Made by a program: the position numbers and the translations under genes
Part shown: positions 1 through 6,313 of the stretch, one piece after another
Layout of the letters: each line of letters begins with the position of its first letter
Numbering within the stretch: the first letter of the stretch is position 1
Notes under the pieces: model-generated
Told to the model about the DNA's origin: nothing
What the model saw: only the letters and a program-made list of their open reading frames with translations
Databases searched by the model: none
NCBI GenBank assembly: GCA_019239975.1
Contig: JAFAZE010000133.1
Coordinates: forward strand, 1 to 49,992
DNA from: Streptosporangiaceae bacterium
GTDB taxonomy: Bacteria; Actinomycetota; Actinomycetes; Streptosporangiales; Streptosporangiaceae
Direction of reading: 5' to 3'
DNA length: 49,992 bases

Positions 1-586
1 CCAGTATATAGTTTCCAAACAAGGTCCAAGTCAAATTGCGGAACCACAAGGGCTCACTGCCGCCAGGCTCACGATCAACTGTATCTTTAAACGGAAGTTG
101 GCATCTCAGGTACTTTGGGGCACCGTCAACTAGGGCCGTGAATTCTATCGTTCCCCCTTTCCGTATTATCTGCCCTGGTCCAGGGCCGACCATCAATTTA
201 GTGTCGTCTGTCACTGTATCCAGGACCGGTGAACCGTCGCTAAACCAGCGATCTAGAATATCGACTATACGCACACCGACGTCAAAGACCATAGGCTGGT
301 CCTTATGGAATTCGATGTCCTTGCGACCACGGCTCGCCAATCGTATTGTGATGCGGTGGAGGTCGCCAACTTCGCGACTATCATACATCATCTTCAATCT
401 TGGTATCGCGGAAACTGGATTAAAGAGGCGTTCAGTCATCGAAATTGAATGCAGCAAGCGACCCTTTGGCGGAAAGTAAGTAGCCAGAAATAGCGGTACG
501 CCTACGATCGCCGCCACTATCGGACCCGCAGCCGTCCATGCGAGAGTTGAGCCATACCAAGGAGCGCTCACTAACATGTAGGTCAT
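1..586 (-). CDS. Unknown single-pass membrane protein, C-terminus beyond window edge
   Basis: This is an open minus-strand frame with no stop between the ATG at 586 and the window edge, about 195 codons. The N-terminus has one clear membrane segment (roughly residues 17-42, around AAGPIVAAIVGVPLFLATYF). A soluble domain follows with SRGRKDIEFHKDQPMVFDVG and VGPGPGQIIRKGGTIEFTALVDG. From memory this resembles a conserved actinomycete family of unknown role with the patterns RGRRDI, QPLVFDLG and ISFTLLVDG; that is recall, not a search. The start could also be the ATG at 577; neither has a good ribosome-binding site. The same frame stays open upstream to about 1003, so a longer N-terminus is possible. 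Base composition is clearly less GC-rich than the rest of the window, which suggests horizontal origin. Confidence 0.6.
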   Translation of the reverse strand, partial: MTYMLVSAPWYGSTLAWTAAGPIVAAIVGVPLFLATYFPPKGRLLHSISMTERLFNPVSAIPRLKMMYDSREVGDLHRITIRLASRGRKDIEFHKDQPMVFDVGVRIVDILDRWFSDGSPVLDTVTDDTKLMVGPGPGQIIRKGGTIEFTALVDGAPKYLRCQLPFKDTVDREPGGSEPLWFRNLTWTLFGNYIL

Positions 587-1397
587 TAAACCACAGTGGT
601 GCTGATAATCAACCACGGTGAGCCGGACACCCCGACAAACGTCAGTCCCGGGCACCAACGCTCGGGGGCTGACTCGTTCGTAATTGCCTAGCGTGGGGAA
701 CTGCGAGAACGCCTCCGCCCCGTGCACGGCGCACATGACGGCCTTGTGCAGATCCGAGTGACCCAGTGCGCGGAACACGTCAACGGTGTCGTGGCCCCAA
801 AGGTCTCTGGCGCCAACCATGGCGCTTGCCTGGCGTCCAGCGTCCGCGCCAGCCGAGCACACGCGCGTTCCCAGCCCAGCGCCGCTCGGAGAAGCAGACC
901 CCTCCCCAGTGGTCGGATACACCACGGCGCGCGCGTGCGCGTTTGTTCCGTTCCGTCGTTGACTGCATCGGCCTCCTTCGGAAGGCCTGAAGGCGTGGAA
1001 CTCCTAGGGCCAGACAATCGTGACAGACCTGTTATCGCGTCCGATTCTAGAGCGTCTAATTGTCTGCACAGCGGTCATCGCTGTCTTGCGTTTCCGCTGG
1101 TCAGCACAGCGATTCGAGCAAGATACTTACCATGGAGACGCTCTGCCGACTGAGCTAACGGGGCCTGCCTACCTGGGCTTTCGCGCCTCGATGCGTCTGC
1201 CCAGACCATGCACAGCGCCGGTACAACGTCGAATCTAGCAACATTGCCAGGCGATGCGCCATCCGGCGATAGAGAGCTTAGCGTACTTCTCCCATGGTCA
1301 CGTCCCCCCTTGGAGGCGTCGGCCTGCACGGCACGGCGGAACAGCCCCTGCGCCTGCTCCGCTCGCTTGCGTAGCGCAGCGTAGTACAATTAGCTAC
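587..1397. other. Gene-poor stretch with tRNA remnant
   Basis: I see no convincing gene here. It holds a hairpin at about 641-673 (GTCAG... paired with ...CTGAC), the 5' half of a tRNA-Thr on the minus strand (1127-1164), and the promoter of the toxin-antitoxin pair near 1385. Open frames in the stretch have no coherent domain content. One of them reads APLAQSAERLHGK, which is what a translated tRNA looks like. Confidence 0.5.
1127..1164 (-). pseudogene. 5' half of tRNA-Thr(GGT), truncated after the anticodon loop
   Basis: Read on the minus strand from 1164, the bases give a 7-nt acceptor strand (GCCCCGT), T8-A9, a D-arm (GCTC, 8-nt loop, GAGC), the 5' side of the anticodon stem (TCTCC) and the loop ATGGTAA with anticodon GGT (1129-1131). 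The expected pairing strand GGAGA is replaced by GTATC. No variable loop, T-arm or acceptor 3' strand follows. The gene therefore ends at the anticodon loop, a place where tyrosine recombinases of integrating elements often cross over. This is a remnant, not a functional tRNA. Confidence 0.7.
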
Positions 1398-1400
1398 ATG
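1385..1400 (+). promoter_or_regulatory. Leaderless promoter of the toxin-antitoxin pair
   Basis: TACAAT at 1385-1390 is a good -10 hexamer, and the ATG at 1398 lies seven bases downstream, where transcription would begin. No Shine-Dalgarno sequence precedes the ATG, so the antitoxin is probably translated from a leaderless mRNA. A convincing -35 at the usual spacing is not visible. Confidence 0.45.
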
Positions 1401-1811
1401 AGCAGTCCTCTTAGCGTCCGCCTGAGCGACACAACTATCGAGCGTCTTCGAACACACGCCCGGCGCTTGCACCTTCCGCCGCGGACTCTGGCACAGCGCT
1501 ACGTCGAGGAGGGGTTGCGGATGGACGAACATCCGCTTGTCCGCTTCGCCGACGGGCCCGCCGGCCGGCGTGCGCGCCTGGTGGGAACGGGAAAGGACGT
1601 GTGGGAGATAATCGCGACCGTCAGGGACAACAACGGAGACACCGCCGAAGCGGCGCGTTATCTGGAACTGCCGCTTGGCCTCGTCCAAGCGGCAGTCACC
1701 TATTACGGCGCCTACATGGAAGAGATCGATGAATGGATCGGACTCAACGAGAACGAGGCCGCTGAGGCACATGCCGCCTGGGCTGCTGGACAGGCAGCTC
1801 TTCAACAGTGA
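1398..1811 (+). CDS. Antitoxin: ribbon-helix-helix plus DUF433-like domain
   Basis: A protein of 137 residues. The N-terminus (SVRLSDTTIERLRTHARRL) looks like a ribbon-helix-helix DNA-binding segment. The remainder (GPAGRRARLVGTGKDVWEI, then RYLELPLGLVQAAVTYYGAY and EEIDEWI) follows the layout of DUF433-type antitoxins. The stop overlaps the GTG start of the next gene (GTGA at 1808-1811), so the two are translationally coupled, antitoxin first. Expected role: bind and neutralise the downstream PIN-like toxin and repress the shared promoter. The ATG at 1398 was chosen because it lies just after a -10 box; a longer frame opens at 1254 without support. The pairing is the strongest evidence for function. 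Confidence 0.75.
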   Translation: MSSPLSVRLSDTTIERLRTHARRLHLPPRTLAQRYVEEGLRMDEHPLVRFADGPAGRRARLVGTGKDVWEIIATVRDNNGDTAEAARYLELPLGLVQAAVTYYGAYMEEIDEWIGLNENEAAEAHAAWAAGQAALQQ

Positions 1812-2167
1812 AGCTGCTGCTCGATGAGATGCTGACGCCTGACATCGCACGCGGACTGCGCGCACGAGGACACGATGCTGAGGCAGTGGCCGGCCACCCG
1901 GACTGGGAAGGCCTATCAGATTCCCAGATAATGGTTGTTGCGAGAACCGGGCACCGGGCCATTGTGACTAACAACTTGCGCGACTACCGCCCCCTACATA
2001 GCGAAGCGATCACACCAGGCGGCCGCGGACATTTCGGAATGATCTTCATCGCAGGCAATTATCGCCGTACCAAGGCCGATAGGGGACGTATAATCACAGC
2101 TCTGGAAGAAAAGCTAACCCAGTATCCTGGGGAAGCGGATCTTGCTGACAGCGAGGCTTGGCTATAG
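1808..2167 (+). CDS. DUF5615/PIN-like toxin
   Basis: A protein of 119 residues with the N-terminal motif MKLLLDEMLTPDIARGLRARGHDAEAV typical in style of DUF5615 (PIN-like) proteins: an acidic residue after a short beta strand, then LSDSQIMVVA and AIVTNNLRDY with the second acidic cluster. PIN-fold proteins of this kind are predicted Mg2+-dependent RNases. The gene starts at a GTG overlapping the antitoxin stop. The C-terminus (ALEEKLTQYPGEADLADSEAWL) is an acidic tail. It sits next to a tRNA remnant, as expected for a mobile toxin-antitoxin module. Activity and RNA target are inferred from the family only. Confidence 0.75.
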   Translation: MKLLLDEMLTPDIARGLRARGHDAEAVAGHPDWEGLSDSQIMVVARTGHRAIVTNNLRDYRPLHSEAITPGGRGHFGMIFIAGNYRRTKADRGRIITALEEKLTQYPGEADLADSEAWL

Positions 2168-2475
2168 GTTCTAAGATTTTAAGTGAGTGAATGGCCCCCT
2201 TGCCTGGGCGAACGACGGCGGGCTGGCCGGAATCGTAACCGCCGCATCCGGCGCCCCGGTCGAGAGCTTGCCGTACTTCGGCCGCCACCGGCTGCCGAAG
2301 CCGTGGTGGCTTACAGGTCTCCTCCCGGCGCCCGCATGCCATAGACACCTGCCTCCATGTAGCGAACAGGCAGGGTTACCCGAAGGACAGGCAGGCTACG
2401 TGGCAGTCGGCCTGGCACGGCAGGCATGCCGCGCGACTCGGCCGGTCAGCCCGGGGCCTGACCGGCCCTACCACC
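2168..2475. other. Intergenic region, no gene seen
   Basis: No supported gene. There is an 8-bp stem (GCCGCCAC at 2281-2288 with GTGGTGGC at 2303-2310, one G-T pair) without a T-tract. It could end transcription of either the toxin or the minus-strand gene that follows. Short CAGGCA-type repeats around 2370-2430 have no evident role. Confidence 0.4.
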
Positions 2476-3508
2476 TCAGAAGCCCGGCGTCGCGATGCTG
2501 ATGTCGTAACTCGGGCCCCAGTACCACTGGGTGGCATCGGAGCCGGGCACCAGGTGCGGTACTCCGGTCGGGTCGGCGGATCCACCAGCGGATGCGGGAC
2601 CGCATCCAGGAGGGGAGCGTGGCGGCGACGGCCGCCTTCACCGCCGGCCATTCGGAGATCATCGTGTAGATGTGGGCCACGGAGCGCGGCTGCGCGCCGA
2701 GCTTGTGCAGGGCCCAGCTTGCCGCGACGGTCGGCGTGGCGTCACCCGGCTCGACGTCGAGGGCCGAGGCCGCGGTGTCGTTGCCGAAGACGTCGATCCA
2801 CATCACCCGCCCCCGCCCGGCCAGCTGACGGGGCGAGATGGCGTAGTTGCCGGTCGCGTACGTGGCGATCTGCTCGCGGGCCGGGATCGCCCAGGGCGTG
2901 ACCGAGTCGTAGAAGTAGTACGGCCGGCGGGGGCTCGCCACCGCCGCGTGCCGGGTTCTTGCGAGGCCCTGCAGCCTGGCCGGACGCTGGGTCCCGGCCA
3001 GACGCTGGGGGCCGGCCGGACGCTGGAACGCGACCTGGCGGACCGCTGCCGGGATTTCCGGAGCGGCCTGGGTACCGGAGGTAGCCGTGCGGCCGGACGC
3101 CGCCGGGCGCGGGGCGCCGCCGGGCTGGATCGGCCATGCCCCCGAGTCCAGCGGGACACGGACCGCCTGGCGGGACGCCGCGCGCGCCGGGGCCGCCTGG
3201 CCGGCGCGTGCCGGCCTGGCGGCGGAGCCGAGCGTCACGCCCCTGGCGTGCCCGGCGTGGACAGGGCCGGGATGGCCCGTCGCACGCGGGTTGCCGGCCG
3301 CGCTGGCGGTGTACGGGCCGACCGCGGACGTGGCGGCGGCCGGCGGCGTGGAGGCGGCCGGCGGCGAGGCGGCCGCCAGGCCTGCGGGCACCCCTCCCGC
3401 GGCCGCGACGATCGCGGCCGTGACTGCGAGTGTCAGCCGTGAACGGTGGGCAGTTAGGTGATAGATGTTGCGGAACTTGGACAGTGCTGAAGTAAGACGG
3501 ATGAACAA
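2476..3508 (-). pseudogene. Secreted protein with Pro/Ala-rich linker, broken by a one-base frameshift
   Basis: The frame begins with a signal peptide (SRLTLAVTAAIVAAAGGVPAG), then a long Ala/Pro/Arg-rich linker, then a folded domain starting PYYFYDSVTPWAIPAREQIA with GRGRVMWIDVFGNDTAA and AHIYTMISEWPAV. At SRIRWWI (about 2585-2590) the frame goes wrong. One base later the other frame reads ADPTGVPHLVPGSDATQWYW, then GPSYDISIATPGF and stop TGA at 2476-2478, a sensible end for this domain. Without skipping a base the frame ends at 2468 with a basic nonsense tail. One extra C in the GGATCC at about 2580 explains it: either a real mutation or a sequencing error. The domain resembles actinomycete secreted DUF1906/glycoside-hydrolase-like proteins of unknown substrate. 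Start is uncertain: TTG 3508 or ATG 3580. Confidence 0.65.
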
Positions 3509-3699
3509 GATGAGTGTTGGATCGGGCGCCCGGGGGCGCTCAGCGGTCACCCGGAACACCGCCGGCCGGTGGCGACGCACCGCGGCTACGGCAGGGGCGT
3601 GGATGTGGCGCGGGTCAGGGCGTCGTGTTGCTCCAGAGCAACCATCGCACGTCAGGATGCTATCGGTTAAAGGAGTCTATACGCGAAGTTCGCCCGGCA

Positions 3700-3730
3700 A
3701 TGTCTGAATTATGACATCAAACCATGACAT
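3700..3730. promoter_or_regulatory. Direct and inverted ATGACAT motifs between divergent genes
   Basis: Two copies of ATGACAT (3711-3717 and 3724-3730, 13 bp apart) and an inverted ATGTC at 3700-3704 lie in the least GC-rich part of the 3581-3778 intergenic region. That region separates the minus-strand secreted protein from the plus-strand ATPase. The arrangement suggests an operator for one or both genes. No regulator can be assigned. Confidence 0.3.
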
Positions 3731-3778
3731 GGGTCACAATAACGGTGTTCGTCGCTTCACCGAGGCGACGGTACCGTC

Positions 3779-4363
3779 ATGATCACGATCACCTCGACCC
3801 GGGCCCGCCGGGCTCCCCCGGGCTGGTACATCTCGGAGGGAGCCGGGGTCTGGTCACGAGCCAGCCAGCCGCACCGCCAAAACGCGATCATGCGCGCCGA
3901 ACCACTTCTGAGCCTGGAGGACGAGCACAGCGTGGCAATGCCCTGGCCGCTGTCGAGTTCGCTGTCGCTCGGTGCGCTGCCCACAGCGGTCGCGGCCGCC
4001 AGGGCCCATGCTCGCGCCGTGCTGGCGGAGTGGGGAATGCGGACCCTGGCGAACACGGCTGAGCTTGTCGTCAGCGAGCTTGTCACCAACGCCGTCCGGG
4101 CGTCGACCGGCGCGGACGGGCACCCCGTGTATCGCGACGGCAGGCTGGCCGTGGTGCACGTGCGGCTGTTCGGCGACGGCGGCCGCCTTCTCATCGAGGT
4201 GTGGGACGGCAGTCCCGCGGCGCCGGTGGCAAAGGACGCGGGCCTCGACGACGAGAGCGGGCGCGGGCTTCAGCTCGTCGAGTCGGTGAGCGAGAGCTGG
4301 GGCTGGACGACGGCGGATGACTGGCCCGGCAAATGCGTCTGGGTGGAGCTCCGAACCCCCTGA
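3779..4363 (+). CDS. RsbW-type GHKL ATPase / anti-sigma-factor-like protein
   Basis: A HATPase_c_2 protein of up to 194 residues. Visible Bergerat-fold boxes are ELVVSELVTNAVRAS (N box), EVWDGSPAAP (G1, D-x-G) and DESGRGLQLV (G2), and it ends GKCVWVELRTP like other family members. These single-domain proteins are widespread in actinomycetes as anti-sigma factors or serine kinases of anti-anti-sigma factors, and often stand alone. No sigma or anti-anti-sigma gene is adjacent, so the partner is unknown. The core starts near PWPLSSSLSLGALPTAV. The first ~50 residues (rich in Arg/Pro) may be untranslated, and a GTG at 3932 behind GGAGGACGAG is a good alternative start. Confidence 0.75.
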   Translation: MITITSTRARRAPPGWYISEGAGVWSRASQPHRQNAIMRAEPLLSLEDEHSVAMPWPLSSSLSLGALPTAVAAARAHARAVLAEWGMRTLANTAELVVSELVTNAVRASTGADGHPVYRDGRLAVVHVRLFGDGGRLLIEVWDGSPAAPVAKDAGLDDESGRGLQLVESVSESWGWTTADDWPGKCVWVELRTP

Positions 4364-4849
4364 CAGCCCATCTCTCCGCGACCGGAACTCTTGTGATCTA
4401 TGCCACATTTTGGCTCCCGGTAATTGGGCAGATCTAGAGCGTCCAGTCGTCCGGTACCCGCGCCCGCACCTTAGTGGCATGTGTTTACGCAGGTCAACAG
4501 GCCGTTCGAGTTCGACGCGCCGGATGGAGACGTGCTGCCGGCCAAGCCACCGGACCGGGTCTCCGGCACCACCGGGCGCCGGAGAGCTGTCGGGATGAAT
4601 GGAACCGGAACGCGACGGGAGAGCGTCACATGTCGGTGCCGGATTTTTCACCTACCGCCCGCTGCTGTTGCCGGTGACAAGGCCGGGTCCCTGGAGGTGT
4701 TACAGGGGGTGGCGCGATGAGCGTAGCTTGGTGTCGAATAGCGGGTGTACATCAGCAAACCGGCGCTTCCCGCCAAAGCGCTAGATATGACAACTCATAC
4801 TGAATAGCCGGCTCACAGCCGCTACGAGCAGCACTGGCAGGGCGTTCTT
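4364..4849. other. Intergenic region, 486 bases
   Basis: No gene I can support. A 79-codon frame at 4481-4720 begins MFTQVNRPFEFDAPDGDV but turns into low-information sequence and has no clear ribosome-binding site. A hairpin with an 8-bp stem (TCTCCGGC 4560-4567 with GCCGGAGA 4578-4585, 10-nt loop) lies inside it. The last 100 bases are AT-richer and probably hold the promoter of the gene at 4850. Confidence 0.4.
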
Positions 4850-6112
4850 ATGTGTTTTGTGCACGTACGACCGGTTGCGATCAGCCTGGCGACGGGGGGC
4901 ATGGTGGTTACCGCCGGCCTTTCCGGCGCGGCCTTCGCTACGATGCTGTCCGCGCACGCCACCACCGTTTCCCCGGCCGAGCTTACGGCCTACGCCTCGG
5001 CAACGAGCGAGCAGTGCAAGGCGCTGCCGCCCGTCAAGCCGAGCCCGAGTCCTACGCCGTCGGCGAGCAAGACCACGAATCCGTCGCCGTCGGCGAGCAA
5101 GACCACGAGTCCAACGCCCAGTACGACGAAGACGCCGACTTCACATCCCACCAGCACCTCGTCCTACCGGCCAACGCCGCCTCCGTCCTCTTCCTCGCCG
5201 GCGAGCTCACCGTCGCCAACCAAGTCCGCCGCTCCGTCCACGTCACCTTCGGCCACGAAGTCCGCCGCTCCGTCCGCGTCAGCACAGGCATCCATGTCCG
5301 GGCAGGCGTCGCTGGACGCCTACGTGTCGCCCAGCGGAGGGAGCCAGAGCGGGGGCAGTCTGTGCGTGAGCGTGCAGCGCACGGAGACCAGCATCAGGCG
5401 GGGCCAGAGTGCGCTGTACGTGGTGAACGTCTGGACCCGGGGCGGCAACGCCACCGGCGCCGCCGTCACGGTCGCCGCCCAGCCGTCCGGGCAGCGAGCG
5501 AAATTTACCCTGGGCTGCGGCAGCCAGGACGGTACCAGGGCATGCGGCCTCGGCGCGGTTGACTCGGCGTCTTCGGCTCGCCAGCTTCAGGCGCAGATCG
5601 CGGTCGCATCGAACGCGAACTCCGTCAACTCGGTCACGCTCACGGCGACCGCCAGCGCGAAGGGCGTAACCTCCGACCCGTCGGCCGCGGAGTCGGTGTC
5701 GGTCACCGCCGCTCCCAGGCCGAGCAGCTCTCCGACCCCTTCTCCGACCTTCACCCTGCCTTCCGGCGGCCCGACGGGGTCGGTACCGGGGTCGACCTCG
5801 ACGCTTCCGACGGGCATCGGCTTCGCGCCCTCACTGAACGGCGCGGGCTCATCACTCAGCCCGGGCGGCAGCGTGTCCGGCCTGTTCCCGACGATCAACC
5901 CGTCGGCGGTCCCCAGCCCGGCACCCGGAACCCAGCCGAAGTCGGGCCTGAAGGGAGAGCCGGTCGCCGACTCGGCGACCCTGCCGCTTGGCACGCCCGT
6001 CCTCGGCGCGCAGCTCGCCGGCCTGGCGGCCCTCGCTCTGGCGGTCGCTCTCGCGATAACCCGGCTGTCCATTCGCCGCCGCCCGGCCCCGAAGCAGCCG
6101 CCCGGAAACTGA
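4850..6112 (+). CDS. Secreted, C-terminally membrane-anchored Ser/Pro/Thr-rich surface protein
   Basis: A protein of 420 residues. An N-terminal signal segment (ISLATGGMVVTAGLSGAAFA) precedes a low-complexity stretch of about residues 64-150 made of SPSPSASKTT-like repeats, typical of a wall-spanning stalk. A compact domain follows (about 160-285: CVSVQRTETSIRRGQSALYV, FTLGCGSQDGTRACGLG), with paired cysteines and a beta-rich look like an Ig/CARDB fold. A second Ser/Pro/Gly-rich stretch leads to a terminal hydrophobic helix (AQLAGLAALALAVALAIT) and a basic tail RRRPAPKQPPGN. No LPXTG precedes the helix, so it is probably a membrane-anchored rather than sortase-linked protein. Function unknown. 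The stop codon lies inside a 16-bp tandem repeat. Confidence 0.7.
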   Translation: MCFVHVRPVAISLATGGMVVTAGLSGAAFATMLSAHATTVSPAELTAYASATSEQCKALPPVKPSPSPTPSASKTTNPSPSASKTTSPTPSTTKTPTSHPTSTSSYRPTPPPSSSSPASSPSPTKSAAPSTSPSATKSAAPSASAQASMSGQASLDAYVSPSGGSQSGGSLCVSVQRTETSIRRGQSALYVVNVWTRGGNATGAAVTVAAQPSGQRAKFTLGCGSQDGTRACGLGAVDSASSARQLQAQIAVASNANSVNSVTLTATASAKGVTSDPSAAESVSVTAAPRPSSSPTPSPTFTLPSGGPTGSVPGSTSTLPTGIGFAPSLNGAGSSLSPGGSVSGLFPTINPSAVPSPAPGTQPKSGLKGEPVADSATLPLGTPVLGAQLAGLAALALAVALAITRLSIRRRPAPKQPPGN

Positions 6113-6148
6113 CCACCCCGGAAACTGGCCACCCCGGAACCGACCGTC
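6101..6148. repeat. Three 16-bp tandem units over a stop codon
   Basis: Units start at 6101, 6117 and 6133. The first two read CCCGGAAACTGRCCAC, the third has diverged, and a further partial copy follows at 6149. The first unit contains the stop codon of the upstream surface protein (6110-6112). Probably a slippage product; no function is evident. Confidence 0.6.
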
Positions 6149-6292
6149 CGGAAAACTGACGCCGCCGGTTCGCGGGCCACGACGGGCACCGCACTACGCT
6201 CGCCGACCACGATCGTAGGCCTGCCGGGTTGCCAGCGGTATTCCGGCGCACGATCATGAGGACAGGCCGCCCGCCACCAGGCGGCGCTGACA

Positions 6293-6313
6293 GGCGCCTC
6301 TTACTTAGGCGCC
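6293..6313 (-). terminator. Stem-loop over the end of the disordered membrane protein gene
   Basis: GGCGCC at 6293-6298 and GGCGCC at 6308-6313 pair around a 9-nt loop that contains the TAA stop codon (6301-6303) of the minus-strand gene. There is no T-tract. A short GC stem at the 3' end is compatible with actinomycete-style termination or 3'-end protection, but the stem is short. Confidence 0.35.

Noticed and set aside
1075..1389. A minus-strand frame of about 100 codons over the tRNA remnant
   Set aside because: Its middle reads APLAQSAERLHGK, the usual artefact of translating a tRNA gene, and the rest has no domain character.
4481..4720. A small plus-strand gene of 79 codons
   Set aside because: The first ~25 residues look protein-like but there is no ribosome-binding site, the rest is Arg/Cys-rich noise, and it contains a hairpin.
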